64,000 bases of DNA, from the NCBI GenBank assembly GCA_032164245.1, contig JAVMKO010000020.1:7033206-7097205 (forward strand), in the 5' to 3' direction. The notes below the pieces were generated by a model. That model did not search any database. It was not told where the DNA came from and saw only the letters and a program-made list of their open reading frames with translations. The translations under genes were made by a program, and so were the position numbers. This DNA is from Sternotherus odoratus. Its lineage: Eukaryota; Chordata; Testudines; Kinosternidae. Shown here one piece after another: positions 23,029 to 32,835 of the stretch; position 1 is the first letter of the stretch; each line of letters opens with the position of its first letter.

Positions 23029-23175
23029 AAACTTGTGATTTAATCAAATGATCCATTTAAAACCGTTTTGATGGAAAATTTTCAACCAGCCCTAATCATG
23101 TCACAGCCTCTTGGAGATCACAATGAAATCCGAGCCTCTTTCTCTGTTGTGCATAATCCAAATAACAATAAGAAT

Positions 23176-23200
23176 AATGAATATATATATATATATATTT
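23176..23200. repeat. (AT)n microsatellite
   Basis: ATATATATATATATATATTTTT. From 23200 to 24830 there is no gene or confidently recognised repeat. Confidence 0.85.
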
Positions 23201-24835
23201 TTAGTGGGATCAGAAAGATGCAGAGCCCTTGTTTACAGTATGGGCTTTCCTAGCAGAGATGGCACCCAGCCCATTGTGCCAGAATTGAGGAAAGCTTATT
23301 TGAATGAACTTCCTAGAAGACTTGAAGAAAAAATAAAACCATTTACACTCAAGTTAATGAGAACCCAAAACAGGAGGAAGGATGGGAAGCGCTGGCACTT
23401 TGAGTGAGTAATGCTGATTTCCTTGCCTGGGGATTTCTATTTTCCTCTGTTCACTCACACAATTGGAGTTAAATCTGGGTCCCACTGGAGACGGTGCTGG
23501 TTTTGCCATTGATGATGGTTTGGCACCTCAGTGTAAGTGCCTAAGATTTAGCATGTGAAATCTACGAGGAGTAAAAGGCTCGAACTAGCCACCATGGTGC
23601 AAGGCATATTCTGAGGGTTACTGACTGGCAGGACGGACCCAGCACTATTCATTGATCCCTAATTGATGTTCTACATTTGAGATGTTTAATGCTTGTACAT
23701 AGCAAAAAATAAAATCTCAGATTGTTGTCTGAATTTTCTTTTTCAGTGATCTTATTTTGGTTGGTGTACAAGGGATGTTTTAGGGAATTAACCCAGGTTA
23801 GCCAATCGGATTGCTTGACCCGTTCCCTCCCCATTCCATTAATTTTACCAGCTAATAATCCGCTTGAAACTCTATAACAGGCTTCTCTTGGTAATGAAAG
23901 AGTCATTCTGTCACTGAGCTGATGAGAGATTTTTGCCCAGGACTGCTCATGTTACAGAGATGCAGCTGTTGTGATATAGTCAAGCCATTTCTATCTTGGT
24001 TCTAAAAGCATGCTAAGACTTTCTTTTCTCTTACCCCGGTCCCTTTTCTCCATGTTGGCTCTTCCTCCCCTCTCGGTTCTGATATTCTAGGATGGTCTAA
24101 TGTAAATGTGTCTAGTGGGTGTTTTCAGTTTAAATGCTTTTGATCTCCCTGCTTTCCCCCGCTCTCTCCCGCTGCAAGCTATATATCCTAAGGAAACTTG
24201 CCACATAACATGTTACCAGTAATATTTTTCTTTTCTTCTACAATATATGCCAATTGTAGTCATGTTGAACGTAAGTAGCTTCATGGCAAAGTGTGTTCTA
24301 CCTTTCAGCTACAACGATGAAATCCGGACTCAGGCAGTGTCTACACTGTAAGTGACATATCGGCCTGAAACCCGTGGGTTTCATGGCTCTGCTGCTAGTG
24401 CCCCTGCTACCTTGGCTACACTGCTGTTGATCTCATGCTTGCTCAGTGACAGCTAGCCTTGAGTTTATGATGTACATGATCAGGGGAATCCTACCCCTAG
24501 TTCATAGTATAGCCATAGCCTCAAATGCTATACTGAAATGGATGACGGATGGAGCGCTGTAATATTTCTCTTTCACAAATACTTAATCTGAATACATTTC
24601 AGGAAGGGGGGATTTGAATTCAGATCTCTGGATCCCAGCTCACTGCTGTGGCCTTATTTCCCAGAGAGCAAAAATCAGTTTCAAACCCCCCCCCCCTATA
24701 TTTAAATCTCCCACAATGGGTTGTTGCAAGCTTCTGGTCCAAGGAGACAAATGTCTTGATCATGCGTGATTCCCTTCTTAATCTTTTGCCAGATGAGCTG
24801 ATCTGGTGAAATAGCCACCATTTCTGGCTAAAGGC

Positions 24836-25030
24836 TCATGGGAACAGCTCCAAAATCATGTAAACCATCCAAACTGCACCCCTCTTTATCCTCTGGCCTG
24901 TGATATATAGATCGTCAGACTCGTTGACCTTGGTGTGATCGCTTCTAGTCTTAAACTCTGACTTAGTTTTATCCAGATTAATAACCAGCCCAGTGTGTGC
25001 TGCTTCTTGCCTGACCAGATTGGCTGTCAA
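24836..25030 (-). pseudogene. Non-LTR reverse transcriptase fragment
   Basis: The minus-strand frame contains AAHTGLVINLDKTKSEF, resembling the conserved 'A..vGL.IN..KTK.M' motif late in the reverse transcriptase domain of RTE/CR1-type LINEs. It is followed by a degraded IEE.d.. like segment. About 65 codons, with no flanking exons. Family not resolved. Confidence 0.5.
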
Positions 25031-25039
25031 TTTTATTCA

Positions 25040-26750
25040 TAAAAATGGCTCAGACTTAAGATTCTTAAAATTGTTTTAATCCCCACTAAATCCTTTAGGG
25101 TCAGATTATGAATTGTTGTGTTGATATAAATGGGTGTCAGAGCCGAGCAGGGATAAGATGATGTTAAAACCTTTGCTCGTTGTTACAACATTTAACAGGC
25201 AGGAGTAATGCAGGGTTTTCTGTCAAGTGATCGCTGGCGATTCTCAGTGTAACAACCACTTTTTAACCTTTTATTAAAGACGCAGGAAAACAGGTAAAGC
25301 ATTTGAAATATAAAGTAGTAAGTAAGGGTTTCACTGGATAAAACAAACTGCTCTTTCCCTTATGCTTGCCATATTGAGACCTTTCATGTTTAATAGGGGA
25401 AACCCTTCTTTGACAGTCTTTTAGGTGGCATTAAAGAGGGTGTTAATGGCCCTTATAGGGGTTGAGAGAGGAAGTTAATTTAGATGGCTTTGAAGCTGTT
25501 GGTACTGTTAAAATCCAGTCCTGTTGGTCTTGAGAAGAAACAAGGCAAGCTGAAAACGAGGCAAGTTTGCGCAAAAGGGAAAGAGAAGAACAGCAAAGAA
25601 AGCAAATGCAGCTTGTGTCTTGGGTGCTGAATTTCCCTTGCAGTCCGGCTGCTGGAGAAAAATGGGCCCAGCACATGCCTGTACCAGCCAGGAGAAATAA
25701 GGTGGGGAAGGAAAATGGGCCGCAAGGCAGGAGGTGACAGCAGGGACCCAGTCTCAGAAACCTCTTTTGCCCAGTCTGGTCAGGATGCTTTTCAGGAGGA
25801 CAGCGAAGGCCCAAGGGGGGTCACAGTGGATGTTGGGGTCTCAGGAAAGAATGGGGAGAGGAAACCATGATGGTAAACCTTGCTATCTCCATTATACACA
25901 TCCCCCCGCAGCCTCCCACTGAGTGACAGCCAGATAAACACTGCCCGCGAAGGGGTGGCAGCCTCATCCCATTAATATTATCCAATGAAAACCCATTTCA
26001 GTACTGGCCACTACAAGCACTTCCTCCTGTTTCTAGAATCTTCCAGCTTATTGTCCTATCCACCCATCACTGTAGCAGGAGCCTGGAAGTTCCCTGGCTT
26101 CAGTTCTTTCCCCCGCTTGGTACCACCCACTTGTCTTCAACGTCTGCCACCTTTTATAAACAATCTTGCGTAACAGGCGGGGTTGGACTTTTGTCCCCTT
26201 TGAGAACCTAAGAGTACAGGTGCCGTTCAGACTCCCGGCACCTCTGGGCTTGCTCTGCATCAAATATGAAGGTTAAAAAAATTACTTGAGCCTTGGCACC
26301 TCTCTCATTCCACATTTCAGCCCTGCCCCAGTGGGAAAAAGGGATTTGTAATCCGGGATCTGGCCCCGGATAGGCAGTGATTGGCGAGGGTTGGCTGCTA
26401 GAGGAACCGAGGGGATCAGCAGGAAAAGGTGTGGCAAGGCAAACGAAGACGAAGGTCAACGCAGCAGCTGAAAGGAGGAAGCATCTTTTCCTAGCCACAG
26501 AGAGAAGGAGACAGGACCATTTCTGTTCCTGCCTTGTCAGATAAAGGCTGGTGGGAGGGTGTTTATGCAACGTTTTAGAGTGAGCCTGGGTCAACCGAAT
26601 TGGGTTAGCGGGGTGCATGCTACTGCTCTACAATTAGCTGCATGGTCGGAGATTTGAAGTCTGGGGCGGGGACGGGCCTCTGTGCTGCATTTGTAGGGGG
26701 CCGGTACAGCCCTGCTCTCCCCAGTCTGTTGACCCAGGCTGGGAGCCTTG
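25040..26750. other. Intergenic, no gene seen
   Basis: 26330-26480 is locally CpG-containing and purine-rich. ORFs up to 136 codons on both strands have no recognisable domain. This lies between PRNP and PRND and could hide a PRND 5' exon, but no convincing exon/donor was found. Confidence 0.45.
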
Positions 26751-26757
26751 CTCCAAA

Positions 26758-26848
26758 CAGGGTGACCAGACATTTATTTTTTCAGGGCGGGGTGTGTAGT
26801 TGTGTATGTAAAACAAAGCCCCTAATATCAGGCTGGCTGGCCACCTTA
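26758..26848. mobile_element. TAGGGTGACCAGA MITE, copy 2 (divergent)
   Basis: Termini CAGGGTGACCAGACA and GCTGGCCACCTTA are decayed versions of the family's inverted repeats. Flanking octamers GCTCCAAA (26750-26757) and CCTCCAAA (26849-26856) match at 7 of 8 positions. Confidence 0.7.
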
Positions 26849-27564
26849 CCTCCAAAATGCTGTGTAAACATGTCCTCAGGGGCTCAGAATGAGCTGTGCA
26901 ATTCCAACCTGTTACACCCAAGAGGCCAGGCATCCATAACGCAGCCGCGTCTTAAAGCTGGTCTTGTGTCTCAAGAGGTACCCATCGTTGCCAATTACTG
27001 CTTTGCAAATAAACATCAACAGTGGGTCTGCTTCAAAGCATCGTCCTTTCCAGAGTACGGGGATGAACAGAGCTACAGGATTGTAAGCTTTTTGCTACTG
27101 GGATCATGTCTACCTTTGTGTTTTGATAATGTTTCACGTGTTACCCCAGTGGCGAAGAGTAAGTGTGCCAAGAAAAGGTGGGCGGGGTGAGGGAGGGAAC
27201 AAATCCAAAGCTGTTTTTAAAGAAAATGAATGTAATGAAGAATTGCATATATCGGGTGAGAGACCTGGTGTGCAGACTTGATCCACTGTGGGTTTGGAGT
27301 TTTAAGGGGAAAGAACAAGTTACTCCAGTCTGAAGTGCTGTGCGTCAGTATTTCGTAGCTGCAAGTCTTACCAGTGAAGTAATGGACAGATAGTATCACT
27401 GCAGAGCAGCTGCTAATGTCTTCATAAAAGGGTGAAAACAAGGATTTACACTCAAATTGGAGGTGGGTTTGGGGGGGGGGAGAACAATGCACTTCATTTT
27501 AAGTGCATTAGAAAGCAATAAGATGGCAGGAGAGAGATCATTTGATCATTACCTGTTAGGTTCA

Positions 27565-27664
27565 CTCACTCCGGGGCACCTGGCTTTGGTCACTGTCGGG
27601 AGACAGGATACTGAACTGGATAAACCTTTGGTCTGACTCAGTGCGGCCATTCTTATGTTCTTAA
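27565..27664 (+). mobile_element. CR1-like LINE 3' end
   Basis: GGATACTGAACTGGATAAACC, TTTGGTCTGACTCAGTGCGG and a TTCTTATGTTCTTA tail form the 3' end of a second CR1-type subfamily with a TTCTTATG terminal repeat. From 27665 to 29100 no gene is seen. Confidence 0.75.
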
Positions 27665-29109
27665 GTTCTTCATCCAGTTCTTGTAAGTAAAACAGACAGC
27701 TATGCAAGTCGTAAAAGTTCAGACTGCCCTCCATATAAATTGCAATATAACAGATACATGATTTAACATAATAGATAATGCTTTCTTAGCTCCAAAGAGC
27801 CGAGAAGCAAGGGACAAACGACCCAAGACAGATGGTTATGTCTATAATAGATTACTGCATAAACTATTTGAATTGTGGCATACTTAGACTAATACTGTTA
27901 GGAAAAGCCCATTGCTTGAGAAAATTGGATATAGACCTGGGATGCACAGTTCAGATCCTTCCTTGCACTTTCCTAACATTCAGGGTACTGGCATTCTAGA
28001 CTTGGAGTTTTGGTTCAGCCATTTTAGTAGTATGGGCCAGGTGTAAAATTTGGATCTGGACTTCCACAGAATGTGTTGGTTTTTGGATTTGGGGTGCTGG
28101 TTTGGGCCCCACCTCTGCAGATAAATATAAATGGAAGATATTAAGTCGGGGGATTCAAAATGGGGTCCTGCGTCAAGTTTGCAGTGATTGTACATAAAGC
28201 CATTATATACTCTTGTTCTTTATATTTCATGGACACAAATATACAGCTTTCCTTCTGTGTGTGTGTGTGGAGGGAAGATTACAGTTGATTCTGTTTCCCT
28301 GGGCACCTTCTCCCCCAGACAAACTGATTCAAGGCAGAGTCTAGAATTAATTTAAAGCAAGAAATATCAGGGATTGGAAAGGGGAGGGAAATAGGATATA
28401 AAACTCTTGCGATACCAGTTAAAATGCTCCCTCGGTTAGTAGTGAGGGAAAGTGATGGCTGTTTGGTCACGTATAATAAGGGAGTTTCTCAGTGTCAGTA
28501 TTTCTAATGAATAGGTACCTGCAGCAGAGAAACTGCCGCTAATTTGAAGCCATCTCAGTAGAGATGTGAAGGACTGAATGGGTCATGGTGACTGAGCTAC
28601 CCTTCAGGGAAGGACTGAAGTTCTTAAGGAAAGGGAAAGGTGAGGGAAGCTTGTACTGCCAGTGCTAGGGAGACACCAGTTTTCTGCACAGAGCTTTAAT
28701 CGGAGGCCATGAATTGGGCTCCTGACACGTCCTTGAATTCACGCACAGCGGAAGCAAGCGTTCCCCGAAAAGAGGAAACGAACAAAATGGTTTTACAGCC
28801 CATCGTTTTCAAAAGCATGGAAAACTAAGTGGCTAATAAATAATTAACTCTAGGATCGGACGTTAAACGTCAGGTGCTTATTTATTCTTCTAGGCTCAGG
28901 TCCTTTGCTCCACCAAAGTCAACGGAGTAATGCTGATTAGCCGAGACCAGCCTGATCAGCTGAGTCTGGCCCCCAATTTACCAAAGGATGGCATGTGAGT
29001 CTCTCATCCTGATTCTCTGCTGCTTAGCACATGTTCAAAGTGGGTGCATCCCACCACCAAACCAGAACAGTGGCCTTTATACCCACTTTGCTCAGTTAGG
29101 TGATCTGCT

Positions 29110-29440
29110 AAAGCTGGCCAAAGTTTTCAGTGGAACAGAAAATGTAATTTTGTTGAAACTGAAACTTTTTATGTCAATTTTTGAGGATTTTTTTTTAGGG
29201 GAGAACTCTGGATTCATCTTGACTTTCTTGGGTTTTGATAATGTCAAAATATTTTGCTTAAACTATTTTGTTTCATTCTTGTATTGTTTTGGTATTATCA
29301 AAACAATAATGGTGTTTGAACGGAATGTTTTTGGAATTTCTCTTTGGTGGAAAATTTCAACTTTTCAGTCCAATTCAGGATGAATTTTTGAAATGTTGGA
29401 ATTTTCTGCAAAATGCAAACCGCATTTCCTAGACCAGCTT
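29110..29440. repeat. A/T-rich dispersed repeat
   Basis: Bounded by AAAGCTGGCCAAAG at the left and CTAGACCAGCTTTAG at the right, which look like inverted ends. The interior has GAAATGTTGGAATTTTC, shared with 43326-43590. A DNA-transposon derivative is likely. The 131-codon ORF across it is spurious. Confidence 0.5.
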
Positions 29441-29849
29441 TAGTGTTTATAAAGGGTGCAAAGCAATACAGGATCACATTTTTGTAAGGCTAGCAATCTG
29501 TTGTATGATTAGCTATAAGACTCTCCTGTGTCCTAGTGCAAAAAAGTTGCTAGGTTCCTTATCTCTATTTATTTACCTGTGTTTTGAGTGAGGTAAATAA
29601 CTTCTCCATCTAGTAACTTGGCACTTACATTTTATCAGAAAATAGAATTGCTTAGCCACTACGGATAAAATTTTCAAAACCAGCTATGCTTCCAAGGAGA
29701 CTAAATCCAATTTTCCAGAGTGCTTCAGTCACTTAGGAAAATGGGACTTGGATGCTTAGAAAATTATAACATATGTCCTGTTAAAATGCAATGAAAGCCC
29801 AGGCAAGCAAGAAAAGGACTATCTTGTGGATATGGTATTAGACTGGGAC

Positions 29850-30045
29850 CAGTACCAAGTTCAATTCCTGCCACAGAGACAGACTTATTGTGTGATCGTG
29901 GGCAAGTTGCTTAAGATACTCTACGTGTCTATTTTCCCCATCTTAAAATGGGGACAATACTTCTGTAACTCAGTGGGGGTGTTTAAGGGTAATGAATGTG
30001 AGGTGCTCAGATATTATGGTGATGAGGGCTATATCTGTGCCTGAA
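29850..30045 (+). repeat. MIR relic
   Basis: CAAGTTCAATTCCTGCCAC, TGTGATCGTGGGCAAGTTGCTTAA, CCCCATCTTAAAATGGGGA and GAGGTGCTCAGATA follow the plus-orientation MIR consensus. Confidence 0.7.
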
Positions 30046-30164
30046 TGAACAGAAGCAAGAAAATGTTCAGGCAGAAGTAGTGGCCCCTGAGAACAGGAGT
30101 TTCAATTAGAGTAGACGAAACATTCCCCCAAAAAGAAAGATATCTGCATGAGAGACACGCTTGA

Positions 30165-32007
30165 GCCTTTGCTGTGTCTGTTTAATTGTTACCAGACATC
30201 ACACATTTATAAAAGGATTTGAACGTCAGAGTTAAGTACATGCACCATTACAAATATATAAAATGTTCTCACATCACAAACTACATGTGACTTCAAAGTC
30301 CTGTCTTTATGGTGTGAATTTTTGAACAGTTTCATAATATATCCATTCAACTTACATTGAAGCAGAAATAATGAAGGGTGGTGGTTTGTTTTAGTCATTC
30401 AGTGCCTTGCTGAAATATACAGAATATATATATTAAATATTTGGCAGGATAATTGCAATAAGCATAACCTTTACATATACTACACGTTATATACAACACC
30501 TTTGCATCATCAAGACAATCAAAATGCAGATTAGCTGTAATTAACCCCATCAATTACCATAATTAGGGTATTAAGCAGGGGGTCAGCCAGGATTAGTTGC
30601 TTCCAAAAGATGGTTTCCAGCCCTTTGACTATCTGTGTCAGGATCCTGTTGACTGATGTTGCTTGTTCTAGCTTGATCAAGTTACTGATGTAAGTTTTAA
30701 TGATTTATTGCCTGATCCAGGGGTGCCTTTCCATTGACTTCAATAGGCTTGATATGAGGCCTGTAAAGCCAAATCCTGCCCTCGGAAGTATGCCATGCAC
30801 AACTTCCCATGAAATCAACGGTCTGTGTGAATGCAGCTTTGTGAAGGGAGACGCTTTACTGACAACATAGCCATGAACGAAATCACACACGTTTTACAGA
30901 ACTGCTTTTTCGTGGGACCACAACTATGAAAGAGATGCTGTTGTTGCAGCTATTTTACACCTTCCTCAGCCATTTGTCTCCTCAAACAGTCCAAGTCCAA
31001 GACAATTCCTGTACAACTAAAAGGATACTTTGTCCAAACTTAACAATCCTAGGCCTGCTCCTTGAAACCTTGGCATTGGGCAGGTGGCCATCTTAGGCTC
31101 AGTCTTGGCCTCCAAAGCTGGCCTATTCTTTAGTTGGTGCTTGAACGTTCGCAAGGGGCAAACAGTTAAATGGATGGAATGCCACTATGTACACATGTTC
31201 TTGGAGAGGATACTCTTCAAGAAGGTGATCTAATGGTACAAAATACAGCCTAGCAGTGGAAGGGTCTCACTTCTCAGAAAAAAACAGTATGAAATACTCC
31301 AGGTCACACACTTAACTTGTAATTTGAACTTGGATTGTGGCTGTGCCTAAGTTGAGGATTGGTGCCATTTGGTACTATTTAGTGCCATTAGCTGAGACAT
31401 CTGTAAAGAGGATTTCCATAAGTATTCTGCCTTCTCAACTTGCTCAGCCTAGATGTCCAAGGAGGACTTGTGAAGCCAGACAACAGTCTGAAGTCTTTTT
31501 AATTAGATGAGCTGGAGAGGAAAAAGTCCAAGGGTGTATTGAATGGAAAAGCAGCTCCCAAAAGTGGTCGAGTTTGGAGGAGGGAAGATGAGTGTGATCA
31601 GATGGATCCCATCCATATCCGAGTTTAAAGAATGGATTTGAGGAAGAGGGCATTTTGGTGAAGGCCACTTTCTTGTGTGATCACGAGGTCACTATATCCG
31701 TATTAACTGATTTGTATTAGCTTCTAAGGTCTATTGCACTAGAACCAGCTTGGAGCTAACAGATGGACTTTTCTTTCCATTTGAAATCTGGCCCTAATCT
31801 TAATTCTGGAAGTAGATGTATAATCAGAGAGAGCTTTACACGGTCAGCCTGTGTCTTTATTGATCCCTATTACAGATCTCAAGATACTTCACCTAAGACA
31901 AATACAAGCAAGAATGAGAGACCTCCACAGAAGAGCTGTTTGAAATAGATTATTCCCTCTGAACGTTTCCACAGATCAGCAGCATGGTTCAGGCTGAGAC
32001 TGCTTTC
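30165..32007 (-). other. PRNP: Probable PRNP 3' UTR
   Basis: Runs from the PRNP stop to about 16 nt past an ATTAAA signal at 30186-30181. The last 250 nt are A/T-rich and largely free of recognised repeats. A 3' UTR of about 1.8 kb is similar to that of mammalian PRNP, whose mRNA also ends at an ATTAAA-type signal. Earlier AATAAA sites at 31861-31856 and 30709-30704 could give shorter forms. Extent is inferred. Confidence 0.4.
30181..30186 (-). terminator. PRNP: Candidate distal PRNP polyadenylation signal (ATTAAA)
   Basis: ATTAAA on the minus strand in the context GTAACAATTAAACAGAC, about 1.82 kb past the stop codon. Alternatives are AATAAA at 31861-31856 (147 nt past the stop) and at 30709-30704. 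Confidence 0.4.
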
Positions 32008-32808
32008 TTAATGCATTACCAAAAAAATGACCAGCGTGATAACCAGCATGAGCGAGAGGTCAGAGAGTAGTCTGACCCCAGAGGACAGCTGGTATTGCTG
32101 GTATTGCTGGATACACATCTCCTGTATCACGTGCTTCATGACTTTGGCTTCGACCTGGGTCACGTTTTTATTTTCATTGGGGTCAACGTTGTACTGGGTC
32201 ACGGTGATATTCATGCAATCCCGCACAAACCTCCCCTGTGGCACGGCGCGGTTGTCGTACTCCTGGTAGTACACTCGGTTGGGATAGCGGTTGGCGTTTT
32301 CGTTCCACCACTGGCGCTCCTCAGGACGGTCAAACTGATAGCGCATTCCTGACATAGCACTGCCTAGGGCGTAGCCGCCTAGCCCGCCCACCACGGCGCC
32401 TGCCGCCGCCGCTCCCGCCATGGCTTTCATGTTGGTTTTCGGTTTATCGGGCTTCCAGGGCTTCTGGTTTTTGAAGTTTGTTCCGCCACCAGCTGGGCTG
32501 TAGTGCTGCCCACCGCCACCGGGGTAGCCGGGATTGTGGGGGTAGCTAGGGTTCCTGGGATAGCCGGGATTGGGGGGGTAGGCGGGATTGGGAGGGTAGG
32601 CAGGATTAGGGGGGTAGCCGGGATTATGCGGGTAGCTAGGGTTTCTGGGATAGCCGGGGTTGCTGGGCTGGTTGGGGTTGGGGTTGCGGTTGCTTCCTGA
32701 GTTCCAACCGCCTCCCCCTTTACCCTTTCCTTTTTTGGAAAGGGAGACTTCGCTCCAGGTCACAACCAAAAGGATGACAAGCCAGCAGGTTATCGGGTAC
32801 CTCCCCAT
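32008..32808 (-). CDS. PRNP: Major prion protein (PrP), complete coding exon
   Basis: A 266-residue GPI-anchored glycoprotein in one exon. Domains in order: signal peptide about 1-24; basic Lys/Gly-rich segment 25-34; Asn/Pro-rich linker; eight hexarepeats NP(G/S/A)YPx at 50-97; Gly-rich spacer; basic KPWKPDKPK 116-124; conserved hydrophobic segment with AGAAAAGA at 131-138 and GGLGGYALGS 141-150; globular prion fold about 155-240; GPI-signal hydrophobic tail about 248-266. Cys198 and Cys232 are the two cysteines of the single expected disulfide. Sequons are NIT at 200 and NVT at 215. The Met at 32808 is chosen because it has a strong Kozak context (ACCATGG), starts the signal peptide and lies 10 nt after the 3' splice site; the 38-codon upstream extension is intronic. 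Hexarepeats and no His-containing octarepeats are typical of turtles and birds. Cellular PrP sits on the plasma membrane; its exact role in reptiles is not established. Confidence 0.97.
   Translation of the reverse strand: MGRYPITCWLVILLVVTWSEVSLSKKGKGKGGGGWNSGSNRNPNPNQPSNPGYPRNPSYPHNPGYPPNPAYPPNPAYPPNPGYPRNPSYPHNPGYPGGGGQHYSPAGGGTNFKNQKPWKPDKPKTNMKAMAGAAAAGAVVGGLGGYALGSAMSGMRYQFDRPEERQWWNENANRYPNRVYYQEYDNRAVPQGRFVRDCMNITVTQYNVDPNENKNVTQVEAKVMKHVIQEMCIQQYQQYQLSSGVRLLSDLSLMLVITLVIFLVMH
32518..32661 (-). repeat. PRNP: PRNP hexarepeat-coding tandem array
   Basis: Eight 18-bp units encoding NPGYPR, NPSYPH, NPGYPP, NPAYPP, NPAYPP, NPGYPR, NPSYPH, NPGYPG. The order shows a larger duplication: units 1-3 and 6-8 share the series R-NPSYPH-NPGYP, 30 residues (90 bp) apart. 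Confidence 0.95.
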
Positions 32809-32835
32809 GGTGATGAGTCTGGAAAAGAGAATGAT
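32809..32835 (-). other. PRNP: PRNP coding-exon 3' splice site
   Basis: Minus strand reads CATTCTCTTTTCCAG then ACTCATCACC and the ATG. The AG is at 32820-32819 and the exon starts at 32818. The 10-nt untranslated piece before the ATG equals that of PRND here and of human PRNP. Confidence 0.9.

Larger units (their letters stand above)
21424..23092. mobile_element. Nested composite: A/T-rich element split by Penelope-like element and LTR
   Basis: The left edge AGAGCTGGTTGGAAAA and the right edge TTTTCAACCAGCCCT look like inverted ends of one host element. Between them lie a Penelope-like element in several pieces and an LTR. The layering is inferred from continuity of the outer pieces across the inner ones. 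Confidence 0.45.

Noticed and set aside
26642..27190. 182-codon plus-strand ORF
   Set aside because: It includes a MITE copy, has no recognisable domain and no splice or codon-bias support.
28988..29383. 131-codon plus-strand ORF
   Set aside because: Lies mostly in an A/T-rich dispersed repeat; Phe/Leu richness reflects composition.
32503..32700. Plus-strand ORF antisense to the PRNP hexarepeats (Val/Gly/Ala-rich)
   Set aside because: Mirror of the repeat-coding strand. No independent evidence of a gene.
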